64,000 nt of DNA from Mesostigma viride (lineage: Eukaryota; Streptophyta; Mesostigmatophyceae; Mesostigmatales; Mesostigmataceae). The stretch is taken from the NCBI GenBank assembly GCA_009746045.1, contig RPFO01000258.1, positions 82,501 through 146,500 on the forward strand, given 5' to 3'. The translations under genes and the position numbers were made by a program. The first letter of the stretch is position 1; each line of letters starts with the position of its first letter. Positions 20,126-29,888 of this stretch are shown here, one piece after another. Below the pieces are notes generated by a model, which was given only the letters and a program-made list of their open reading frames with translations, was not told the DNA's origin and ran no database searches.

Positions 20126-23100
20126 ATGTCATCAAAGTCAGATTTCGGCCTGGAATCCCTAGTCGACCGTGAGTGAAGTCTGTGACATCTATTTATGGAT
20201 TATATCTACAGTGATTTCTATTTTTCTCGGGGCCACTAGCTTCTTGGAGTCGTGAGCGCCAGAAGCCTCAGCCTTACTAGACCGGCGTTCTGTTGCGAAT
20301 TTACCTGGGAACACTGTATCTGTCAAAGCTCCGTCGTGTATCGCGCTAACAATGTTGGGGTGCTTTTACGAAGCAGATGCGCTCCCTGTGTGAGCTGCAT
20401 GGTCGGCACGCAAGAAGGGGAAAAGGAAAGGAAGAGAATATAGAAAATAGTTCTCTCCGCGTGTTGCCGTCAGAGACATGCCTAGCGAGAAAATGGCCTT
20501 CAGCTGAAGTTGAATATCTGCTGTCTACGGTGGTTTGTGCGAACCTTTGTTGTCTTCCAACCGTGCACACGTGCAGAAAGCATCTCCGTCATCACCAATG
20601 ACGGGAGAAATATCGTGGTATGTCGAGAAATGTTCTTGGATCCTCCACGGTTTAGTACGCAACTGGTCACTTCGGCCATAAACCAATATAGGAATTCAAT
20701 TGCCCATGCAATGCCGAAAGTGGGCATTTTGCGGTGTTGACGTATTAGTAAAAAAAAAGAAACAGGCAGACTGTGCAGGTGTGTTAGAATAATAAATGGC
20801 TCACAAGCCACGTGGACTCAAGGTGGATGGGTGCATGGCTGATGCTTGATGCATGCATGCATGCATGCATGCATGCATGCATGCATGCGAATTTTTTCTA
20901 GACTGTCCTAGGCTTGCGCACGGCGAGATTACCTGACCGAGGCACACGGCGCCTGGTTGCTCTGGCCTTGTCTAGTGCTCACAGTGTCCGTCATACTAGT
21001 ACCCAGTCATCATTGTTTATTAAGGTCACTCTAGCCGACCGCTGCATTTGGATTGCGAGCGGATCCCTGGTGGTGGTCGTGCCTGGTACGCCTGTGTGGC
21101 CAGCTGCCCGTCCCATGTTTTGCTTGTTGTGTTAACCTACCTCCCCCAAGGTGTGTGTGGGGGGGGGGGGAGGGTCCCCTGCTCCCCTCCTGGGGGAAGG
21201 GGCCCCATGATGCCAGATCCGTCAAGCATTCAGTCTCGTTGCCACGCAATCTACCCAAACTGTAATTAGTAACGTGCTACCTTCCCAGCCTCTACGTTGA
21301 CCACAAGCCCTGGCAGGCGCCCCCTGCCGCAGCGACCCCAGCACCTAGCCTAGGGGGATAGCGCCCCAGCCTAGCGGGACATAGCTGTAGTGTATAATAT
21401 TAGTAAGGCTTAGCCGACGTGGCTCATGCCCATGTGCATGTATGCTTACGAAGGGACCCACACCACATGACGCATTAGCTTTAGAGTATTTAGCCATGCA
21501 TTGCCCATGCAGAAGAGTTTCTCTCTGCTGAGATGTCATGCCCTAGCTATTGCCTCGCCACAATCATCTTCCACCCCATGCCAGGCCTTCATTTAGGTAT
21601 GAAACATCATGGTGGTGCAGGTGCACCTTGTGCACCCAGAGCAGGTGGCTGTTTACGTCCCCCACCTGCAGGTTGTAGCCCAGAATGTATGACAAACCAT
21701 ATGCCCCTTCTCAGGGATATGGTTTACATATGCTTCCTACGGAGACGTGTTATAATTAATTTTTTGAAATACTTATACCTTCCCAGTCCAACACTGCCCA
21801 GCTGAGCAAGTGCAGGGTTGCAGTGGGTCGATCTTTGTGAAGTAATCACGTGCCGCCTTTGTTGGACAGGGACATGGGATGGGAGGGAAGTGGACGTGGG
21901 CAATGGAGGGGGAGGCGGCTGAACAGGGTTGTGAGGGAAATGGGGAGGCAAACAGGCGTGGGAAAGAAATGAAGGGGAGTTTGGGAAGGGGAGGGAAAGG
22001 GTAGGGAATTGCATATGGTATGGCACTACAGGTTTAAGCAGTGCACAGCCAGCCAAGGAGCCCTGAGTCTATTACCACGCGCAATGCCTTTTACCAGGTC
22101 ATGGATCAATACGTCGACGGGGACAGGTTTATGTTCATTTTTCTCTCCTTTTCCCCAACCCTCTTTGCTTTCTTGTTTAGGGGCCAATCGCTGATACAAT
22201 TATCCTTCACGACTAGTTGCAGTACAATCCAATCCCTGTTGTACTTATGTCATGCCTGCTTCTGCCGCGCCTCACAGCGTTTGCCTGCATGATCGCAGGG
22301 CATTTTCAAACTTGGTGACGAGGTGCTGATGAATCCTGCCCCACACTACGGTCTACGGTCTATGCACTTATCCACTGTGGGCCTGTTCTGATTCCTCTGC
22401 ATGTTGCAGGGCATCCTCAAGGGCTACGACCAGGCGATTAACCTTATCCTAGACGAGTGCCACGAGCGCGTCTACTCCACCAAGGTAGCGCAGTGGATAG
22501 GTCACTGTGCGGTACTGCTGTAGAGCTACCATATGGTAATAGGTCGCTATAAAGTCACTTCCGGTGTACGTGGCTTGTGTACTCGCCCAGGTTTGTGTGA
22601 CGGTTGCCACCTTTGAAATGAAGTCTTGTACCTGAGAGCTGCTAGGTTGAGGACAAGGTCTCCAGCTGTCTCATTAAAAAGCCGTTCACGAACCGGCTCC
22701 AAGGAATGTTGGGGCCTGTCTGCAAACACTACCTGCGTTTGCCTGCACCCCCAGTCCCATTGGTATGGTGCCTGTATTTTGGGATCCTATATGGAGAATA
22801 GCCAACTTCGAAGTAGGGACAGCAACCCCTATTCCACGTCGGGAGCGACGCAAGTTTACCGCTGCCCACTTTACGCCCATTTCCTCTATTTTCCTCTATT
22901 TTCTCGCGGTTCTCTTTGTTCCCCTTCTCCTACGCTTGCCCCCACTACAATCCTAGCCATATGTGGGTTCTCTTTGTTCCCCTTCTCCTACGCCTGCCCC
23001 TACTACAATCCTAGCCATATGTGGGTTCTCTTTGTTCCCCTTCTCCTACGCTTGCCCCTACTACAATCCTAGCCATATGTGGGTTCTCTTTGTTCCCCTT

Positions 23101-24553
23101 CTCCTACGCCTGCCCCTACTACAATCCTAGCCATATGTGGGTTCTCTTTGTTCCCCTTCTCCTACGCCTGCCCCTACTACAATCCTAGCCATATGTGGGT
23201 TCTCTTTGTTCCCCGTCTCCTACGCTTGCGCCTACTACAATCCTAGCCATATGTGGGCGTCCCTTGATGGGCCCCACTCACCCCTGACCCTTTCCTCGTC
23301 GGGCCGGTGGGTGTGGGGCAGCCCCTTTCATTTCCTCGGTTCCCCCTCGTGTTCAGGCACCTTTCCTCCCTGGTCCGTCACGCTGGCTGTTTGTTGGGCA
23401 GGTGGGCGTGGAGCAGCTGCTCCTGGGCCTCTACATCGTGCGGGGCGACAACATGTGAGTGTTGGTGGAATAATGGTGTGGGAAACAGTATGCGAGTGCT
23501 GATTGAATACCATGGAATAAGGCTGGGGACAAGATGGGAGTGTTGGTGGAATAATGGTGTGGGAAACAGTATGCGAGTGCTGATAGAATACCATGGAATA
23601 AGGCTGGGGACAACATGTGAGTGTTGGTGGAATAATGGTGTGGGAAACACTATGCGAGTGCTGATAGAATACCAAGGAATAAGGCTGGGGACAAGATGGG
23701 AGTGGGTGGTCACGGCGCGCCAACCGTATGTGAGTGGCATAAGATTACAGTATAGTCGATAGATGAAATGAGAGTGTTGATGGAATGAACGAGGAGACAA
23801 GCAAGTGAGTGGTGCTGTGACGAGTGTGGAGGAGAACGCGTGTGAGTGGCAGTAGTATAAGAGTAGAGGCGACAAGCTGTGACTGGAAACAGTAGGTTAA
23901 CAGTTCTGACGACAATGTGTGAGTGGCGAGTGGGCAGCATGGCTGTCTGTGAGTGTTGCTCGTGGAACTCTAGTAATCTGCCTTGGCTTACATCTAGTCC
24001 TAGGAAGCAGGTTCACTCTGCCCACATCCCAGCCCCCAGGCATGGTCTTGGGACTCTTGACGATGCCTTCCTTTGCACGTGGGCGGTTGGATGCGTCCCT
24101 GCGCAGGCCCCTTGTTGGATTCTGCAGCCACAATGCATTTTTTTTCCTCAGGTGGTATGAATGGCAGCAAGCGCCGTACCATGAGCTACTTTCTAATGAC
24201 TGCATACCTGCAACTTTTAATAAAGGGTCACTTTAAATAAAGAATGTGGGCACGTGTGCGCGCAGCGGGGTGGTGGGGGGCTGGTTAGAGGCCTGGCCGG
24301 CGTTGCCTTCTGTCCTTCGGTCCCCTTGACATATGCCTGACAAATGCTTTGCGCGCTGGATTGTGCCTGTGGACTCACGTGTAAATTGCGGCATTCATGT
24401 TATGCTGTCTGCCTAATGTGCCCGTTGCATCATATGCCGTATCAACAACGTGTCGGTTGCAGCGCGGTGGTGGGCGAGTTTGACCCCGAGCTCGACTCCA
24501 ACTTGGACTTGGACCAGATCCGAGCCCAGCCGCTGAAGCCGGTTGTCCACTGA
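20126..24553 (+). CDS. LSM8: U6 snRNA-associated Sm-like protein LSm8
   Basis: Five exons: 20126-20168, 20577-20617, 22410-22484, 23402-23454, 24463-24553. All introns are GT-AG and all phases agree, giving a 100-aa protein (family ~96-98). Exon 1 gives MSSKSDFGLESLVD. The split codon C|AA makes the Q of LVDQSISVITNDGRNIV; exon 3 carries GILKGYDQAINLILDECHER (Sm1); exon 4 carries GLYIVRGDN (Sm2, with the RNA-contacting RGDN). Exon 5 gives VVGEFDPELDSNLD and ends PLKPVVH plus stop. LSm8 is the nuclear-specific member of the LSm2-8 ring that binds the U6 snRNA 3' end in splicing. The exons total 303 nt within 4.4 kb, and the introns are full of repeats. TGTAA at 24636 may be the polyadenylation signal. 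Confidence 0.95.
20851..20889. repeat. (GCAT)n microsatellite in LSM8 intron 2
   Basis: About nine GCAT units, self-complementary as ATGCAT. Confidence 0.9.
21285..21775 (+). mobile_element. 5'-truncated ORF1-only retroposon copy inside LSM8 intron 2
   Basis: Begins with the ORF1 C-terminus (VDHKPWQAPP frame, ~21297-21340) and runs directly into the same 3' UTR as the 12623-13106 copy (TAGGCTTAGCC, the ACCTGCAGGTTGTAGC region, and ACATATG near the end). It ends with a TAATTAATTTT tail. It is in the same orientation as LSM8. Confidence 0.75.
22909..23262 (+). repeat. 58-bp tandem repeat in LSM8 intron 3
   Basis: About six copies of a unit containing GTTCTCTTTGTTCCCCTTCT and CTACAATCCTAGCCATATG. 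It is pyrimidine-rich and near the 3' end of the intron. Confidence 0.95.
23442..23715 (+). repeat. ~80-bp tandem repeat seeded by the LSM8 exon 4 donor
   Basis: The real junction GGGGCGACAACAT/GTGAGTGTTGGTGG (23454/23455) is repeated in the intron as GGGGACAAGATGGGAGTGTTGG (about 23523), GGGGACAACATGTGAGTG (about 23604) and GGGGACAAGATGGGAGTGG (about 23686). Confidence 0.9.
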
Positions 24554-25332
24554 TGGGCACTTAACGTGGGCTGGACGTCCACGGATGGCCGCTCCTGCCG
24601 GTGGTCCACTGATGGGCCCTTGCTTGCCTTCCCCCTGTAACCATGGGGTGCATGCATTGCCTTCGACAAGGAATTCCTGACCCATGGCATTCATTGATCA
24701 AAAGTAAACGTCAGCCGTGATGCTCTGCAAAAAAAGGCCAGCCCCCTTCCTGGCTGGGTCATGCAAGCCATCTGCCGGGGGCGTGGTGGATCCTCGCAAT
24801 ATAACATGCATTGATGCATGGCATAGCATGAATTGCACGGAAAAAGAGGATTGGAGCAAAGCCTGGGGGGAGAACATGGGTGACGACTGAAAGTGGCTAG
24901 AATCGAGAGGGGAAATGGGTTTCTGGACAGATATACGAATACATGTATTTATTGGCTTGTCATGGCCCTGCCGCCGCAAGCAGTTTTGCTTGTAAGCGCT
25001 TCTATACAGATTTTATTTTGTGCCCCAATAATTGCATGCTAGATATCTGCTTTATGTAGTAAGTGGGGGCGTCGTTCCCCACAGTGGGGGCGTTGCTAAA
25101 AGCGAGCAGCTCAGAAACGATCAGGGCAGATAGGCAGAGAAATGGGAAGGATCAGCTGTAAACAGTATGTGCCGGATATTTCTCGTGTTGCCTATGTATC
25201 AATGAGACAGCCAGTATGTATATTCGAAAGCTAATTTGACACACTATGCATAACAATAGGTCAATGTGTGCCTGCACATCGGTGGCTGTCATGTCTGATG
25301 ATGGCACAATGCACAAGCTCATTTAGTTCTTA
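24554..25332. other. Intergenic region after LSM8
   Basis: Starts with an echo of the LSM8 stop region (GGTGGTCCACTGATGGGCCC, 24600-24619). The remainder holds no recognised gene. Confidence 0.4.
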
Positions 25333-25470
25333 AGTAAGTAAGTAAGCACTTGCGCGTCATGCGCATGGGCATGCCACGGAGTACTATGCTAATCTTGAGC
25401 ATTAGAAAAAATAATTACGCGAAAGTTAGAAATATCGAATCTGCATCATGCCCCAACCAATACATGCAGC
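25333..25470 (-). mobile_element. Short LINE 3' end (first LINE family, reverse strand)
   Basis: The reverse complement matches the 3' UTR at 10050-10170 (GGTTGGGG..ATGATGCAGA, AATTATTTTT, TACTCCGTGGCATGCC, CGCAAG), followed by four TTAC units. It is severely 5'-truncated. Confidence 0.8.
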
Positions 25471-25642
25471 GTGCGGCTGCCTAGATAGATGTAGTAGTTA
25501 GAATGCTGTTAGATAGATGTAGTATGTAGCCGATGTAGATAGATTAGACCGGTAGGACTGTTTGCACCCATCCATCCATCCATCGGGGTTAATGCTCCGT
25601 GACTCCCCAACGGGAGCACGAGTCTAATTAATTAATTAATTA
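25471..25642 (+). mobile_element. 3' end of the second LINE family
   Basis: TAGACCGGTAGGACTGTTTGC, (CATC)n, then CTCCGTGACTCCCCAACGGG with AGCACGAG, then a (TTAA)n tail. It matches 26870-27046. The next LINE fragment starts right after this tail. Confidence 0.7.
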
Positions 25643-27046
25643 ATACATGCAGTTCTTGCAGACGTGGCTTGACTGCCTCGCCATTGAGGCCTGTGTGGTG
25701 GGGCTCGAGGTCAGCAAGAAGACTGAGGCTCTGGCGATCGGGTTCACTCAGCCACCGCCCGACCTCTTTCTACTTGATGGCTCTCGAATACATCCTGTAT
25801 CGGGACCGCGTCAAGTTGCTGGGTAGCTTACTCCCCAGCTGCGAGGCCGATGTGGACCACCGCATCAAGGAGACAACCAGCGCACCGTATCTCCCTCGCC
25901 TGGCACGCTTTACGCCAATACCGGTCCCTGTGGCGCAAGCCCTTGGGCAAGCTAGAGAAACAGAACCTGTTTAAGGTCCTGGTCCTCCCTGTTCTTACGT
26001 ACGGGGCCGAGACGTGGACTCTCACCGCCGACCTGGCCAACAAGCTGGACGTCGCGGTCACCAACATGCTGCGGCAGTCAATTTTCCGTGTAGGATACGC
26101 TGCCCATGTCCGTAAGAGGACTTGTACCTCGGCATGCCACTTATCACCAGCACCATCAAGCAGCATCAATCATGTACATGTGTGCCTATGATGAGCCACA
26201 CCCCAGATGATGCCTAGCTTTATTTAGTTCTGTTGTGCCTATGCAGGGAGTAACTCTCTGCTGAGACGCCAGGCCCTAGCTTCTTTGTATAGCTATGCTG
26301 ATCTTCCCCCCCATGACAGGCTCCCCCTTCGCTGGGCATAGCTTGAAGATCATGGGGATGCAAGTGCCCTGGTGCACCTAGAGCAAGGGTCCTTTACATC
26401 CCCACCCTTGCAGGAAGTAGCTTAGGATGTATGATAGGCCATATGCCCCCTCTCAAGGGCTATGTGCTACATATACTCCCAACGGAGTTATGTTACAATT
26501 CAATTCAATTCAATCAAGCAGCGGCGCCGGCCTGCTGCTAGTAGGGCACTTAGCTCGCACCAACCAGGTATAGACACCTCACGTGGCCGGCCCCTCTAGC
26601 TGCAGGGCTGCGCCCCGCTCAGCCGGGCCGGCACCTCCTCACGTGGGCCGGGTCCAGCCAGGTTAGACGCCGCAAGGCCCGCACCTTCAAAGAGCAGCTC
26701 GTAGAGGACATGGGGGGCCTAGGCCTCTCCGTGATTTGGAAAAAGATTATGGACAAGGCCAAGTGGGCCCAGGTCATAGAGGACAACAACCCCCCTGCAG
26801 TGGGGAAGCCGCGCGTTTGCACACGTGGGAAGCATGCTAGACAAGAACCCTAGGGTTGCGGGCACAATACTTATAGAGTAGGACTGTTTCTGTATATAGC
26901 TTGTAGATAGCTTAGACCGGCAGGATAATATTGCGTTCACCCATTCATCCATCCATCCATCCATCCATCCATCCATCCATCCGTCGGAGTTAATTAACGC
27001 TCCGTGACTCCCCAACGGGAGCACGAGTTTAATTAATTAATTAGTT
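25643..27046 (+). pseudogene. Second-family LINE ORF2 remnant with nested insertion
   Basis: Decayed RT C-terminal region in several frames: EVSKKTEALAIGF, FLLDGS, FKVLVLPVLTYGAETWTL, LDVAVTNMLRQ, then after the nested insert RRRPAA, SVIWKKIMDKAKWAQVIEDN and RGKHARQ before a stop. Each segment aligns in order with the first LINE (KKTEVMAIGF, LLLDGSP, LYGCEAWTL). The 3' UTR runs to a hairpin (CTCCGTGACTCCCCAACGGG, ~26999-27018) and a TTAA tail. Several stops and frameshifts are present. Confidence 0.75.
26154..26522 (+). mobile_element. ORF1-only retroposon 3' end inserted in the LINE remnant, 10-bp target duplication
   Basis: ATCAAGCAGC at 26154-26163 and again at 26513-26522. Between them is 349 bp matching the 3' UTR of the ORF1-only element (TCTCTGCTGAGA, CTTGCAGGAAGTAGC, CTCCCAACGGAG at 26476-26487) with an AATTC-type tail. 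Removing it rejoins the LINE frame through the TIKQRRRP segment. It is strong proof that the family transposes. Confidence 0.85.
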
Positions 27047-27051
27047 AATAC

Positions 27052-27415
27052 CAAAGAGACAACCAGCGCAGGCCAGAAATCGGGAGAATCCGGACCATGG
27101 TAGCTCGAGCCTGCCGTTATCTTTTCCGCGTTTTCGAGTCGTTCAGGATGATGAAGATGTATGGTGATGGAAATGTGTATCCTTGTGCATTGAAATTATG
27201 GCTGGCTTACGTGTGGAGCGACTAGATGACCTAGACGGTGGGGCCGGAAACAGCATGCTTGATCAGGGCGTGTGTTTCGAGCCTAACTGGCCGGGAGTGT
27301 CTAGTGGTGAGCACCATTGCTGCGATCGCTCTCCCACCATTTACGAGGAAATACCCGCAAATGGAAAACCACTGAAAAGGTCTAGCTAGTCAGTCATCAC
27401 GTTAGCCATGCCATG
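27052..27415 (+). repeat. ~360-bp repeat, copy 1
   Basis: Near-identical to 50263-50645 (CAGGCCAGAAATCGGGAGAA, CCTAGACGGTGGGGCCGG, GCGTGTGTTTCGAGCC). It starts with CAAAGAGACAACCAGCGCA and ends in CATGC units. Fragments of reading frame (ACRYLFRVF, GDGNVYPCALKLWLAY) suggest that it was once coding. The class is unknown. Confidence 0.8.
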
Positions 27416-28145
27416 CCATGCCATGATTGAGTTAATACAGTTATTACTACAACTCTTGCATGTAGCTGTTTGTCTCACTTGCGACCAGGATTTGCACAAA
27501 ATTGTTGAGCCACGATTGATGCGTACGTGGGGTACGACCCCATGCATGCAGTGGACTATTTTACATGGACGTCATAGACAACACATTGGCAATGTAGATA
27601 TCCGGCTTGCATGGTCACGACACGTACAATCAACTTGGCATGTTGCTCTTAGTGAGCTCTTTGTGAGCATGTCCAGCTCAAATCCTCACTAGTATGCATG
27701 AATTCAATATGTACAAGACTTCCATGCTACAAAACCCTCAACCGCCACAGCATCTTATTCACATAATCAACCTTCTTGTACTCCCCTGTATCAAAGAGAC
27801 AACCAGCGCATTGCTATCTCACATTCGCTCTCGTGCCAGAGCCTGTTAGTACATGAAATAATGAGTTTTTTTTCCATGATTTACGCTTGTCTTCTTTCCA
27901 ACCACTGTCACCTCCATCCAACCCAGGCCCCTTCTCGATCGATCCGCTTTGTCCCATACCGCATACACAGCGAGATGATGGCAGCATGCAGCCCATCATC
28001 TGCACCCATACCCGTAAGATTGACCGATGACAGACATCTCATGTCCCGGTCCATATGTTCAGACCAAGAAATAACCAATCATATATACCTTGGAACGAAC
28101 ATCACCCTTAATATCCCGGCCATTCAGAACCAGCTTTGATCATTC
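27416..28145. other. Region downstream of the minus-strand F-box/LRR gene
   Basis: No gene recognised. It carries another ATCAAAGAGACAACCAGCGCA motif at 27790 and would include the 3' UTR of the minus-strand gene. Confidence 0.4.
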
Positions 28146-29888
28146 TCATCCCCGTATCAGCCGGTACGACATGCCATCCACGCGCTGCACGTACACATAG
28201 TACAACTCGCGGCAGCAGGCCGCCAGCAAGTCCCCCATCTCCTCTGTGACGCAGCACGCGTTGACCCTCAACCCTTGCAACCGCGGGCAGCTCTGCGCCA
28301 CCAGCGCGACCGTCTTGTCCGTGACTGAAGTACCCGACAGATCTAGCTCGCGCAGCTCATGCCCTCTTTCCTGGATCACGGGGGCGATGTCCTCATCCCC
28401 GACGTCATTCCCCCCCGCCTTCACCACCCGCAAGCTTTTGCAGTTAAGACTGAGCGCTGCAAGGGACTCCTTGGTGGCGCACTTGGACGATGTCACGTCC
28501 AGAATCTCCAGCTTCGGGCACCCCTGCGCAACCGCCGCCAGCGTGTCACCTTTAACACTGCCAACCTGGGCCATTTGTAGGCACCGCAGCTTGCGGCAAC
28601 ACCCCGCAATCGCTCGAATCCCAGCATCTCCGACGCCACAACCGCTCACGGTCAGCTCCCATATCCCCGGGCACCCCTGCGCCACCTGGCATATCCCGGC
28701 ATCTGTCACCAGAGGGCACTGCTCCACCGATAAATGCTCCAGCTGCGCGCACTTGCTCGCAAGCAGCTCCATGCTAGCGTCCGTGACTTGCGCGCACTTG
28801 CCCACGTTCAGGTACCCCAGCCCCGCACAATGCCTCGCCACCGCCAATATGCCCGTATCGGTGACACCTGTCACCGCCACATTCAAGTGACGGAGGCCAG
28901 CGCAACGTCGTGCCAGCGCAGAGATCCCATCATCCGTCACATGCTCGCAGCGCGCCACCTCCAGGTGCCTCATCCGGGGGCAGCCCGCCGCAAGACTCGT
29001 CAAGCTGACATCCGTGACGCGGTGTGTGCCATGCACGCCCAGTTGTTCTAAATCGGGACAGCGCGCCGCCACCTGGGTTATGCCCACATCGGTCACCCCC
29101 TCGGGCACGACCAACCGCAACAAGTGCTTGCACCCCTGCGCCAGCGCAGTAATCCCTTCATCCGTAACGCTGGTTCCACTGGCCTCGAGAGCCTCCAGCT
29201 GGGGGGCATGCTGCGCCAGCGACCGCAGGGTGCCATCGGAGACCAAGGAGCAGTCGAACATGGTCAACCGGCGCAGACCCTGACAGTGCTCTGCCACCGC
29301 TTGCACACCCGCGTCCCCAACGTCACAACTCGAGACATCCAACGCCTCCAAGCCGGTGCACGATCCAGCAACCGCAACCAAGGTGGCGTGCGTCACGTCC
29401 TTGCACCCCGCCAGGTTCAGGTACTTAACCTCCTGGCACCTGCCGATGAGGCCCTCCAGGGACAGCGAGCCCCCACCGACGCAAGCAACCCTGCAGGGCC
29501 AGCTCAGCGGCCACCAGAGGAGCGCGGCCTTCCTAACCTGCCAGGGTCGCGCATGATCCGCCCGCGACGTCAAGCTCAGCGCTCGCAGCTTGCGGCACTT
29601 CGTCATCAGCCATGGCAATGAATCTGTGGTGTCTACTGGCATCCGTTCCCGTCCCGTGACGTCTTCGGCGAACAGTTCGGTCAAACGCGAGAGTGACTCG
29701 TCGACCGCCGCGAGGAAAATGCGGCAGGTGCGCCGCAGCCGCACCCGGTCGGGCACAGGGAGCAATGACATAACCTGGGAGCCGATCCCAGGGACAGCCA
29801 TTAGCTGCTCCAGGGTCACCTCTTGCAATGGAGGGTCAAGCATGGTTGCAAGCAAGTCCTGGTCAAAAGGATGGAGTTGGCTGGACAT
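28146..29888 (-). CDS. F-box-like/leucine-rich-repeat protein (AMN1/FBXL type)
   Basis: Intronless, 580 aa from MSSQLHPFDQ; an upstream in-frame ATG at 30020 would add 44 residues, but homology with the paralogue at 32298 starts only after MSSQ. An F-box-like N-terminus (LMAVPGIGSQVMSLLPVPDR, then LRRTCRIFL) is followed from about residue 140 by some 17 cysteine-containing LRRs of ~25 residues with the pattern L..L.V..C..VTD.GI..VA..CP. Proteins of this layout are SCF ubiquitin-ligase substrate receptors; function here is inferred from architecture only. It sits head-to-head with its paralogue. Confidence 0.85.
   Translation of the reverse strand: MSSQLHPFDQDLLATMLDPPLQEVTLEQLMAVPGIGSQVMSLLPVPDRVRLRRTCRIFLAAVDESLSRLTELFAEDVTGRERMPVDTTDSLPWLMTKCRKLRALSLTSRADHARPWQVRKAALLWWPLSWPCRVACVGGGSLSLEGLIGRCQEVKYLNLAGCKDVTHATLVAVAGSCTGLEALDVSSCDVGDAGVQAVAEHCQGLRRLTMFDCSLVSDGTLRSLAQHAPQLEALEASGTSVTDEGITALAQGCKHLLRLVVPEGVTDVGITQVAARCPDLEQLGVHGTHRVTDVSLTSLAAGCPRMRHLEVARCEHVTDDGISALARRCAGLRHLNVAVTGVTDTGILAVARHCAGLGYLNVGKCAQVTDASMELLASKCAQLEHLSVEQCPLVTDAGICQVAQGCPGIWELTVSGCGVGDAGIRAIAGCCRKLRCLQMAQVGSVKGDTLAAVAQGCPKLEILDVTSSKCATKESLAALSLNCKSLRVVKAGGNDVGDEDIAPVIQERGHELRELDLSGTSVTDKTVALVAQSCPRLQGLRVNACCVTEEMGDLLAACCRELYYVYVQRVDGMSYRLIRG

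Noticed and set aside
22099-22123. ATGGATCAATACGTCGAC as a possible LSM8 first exon (MDQYVD resembles the family start)
   Set aside because: It lies after exon 2. A better first exon (20126-20168) joins exon 2 in phase through a split Gln codon.
22909-23262. CRISPR-like array
   Set aside because: Units are contiguous 58-bp tandem copies without unique spacers, in a eukaryotic intron.
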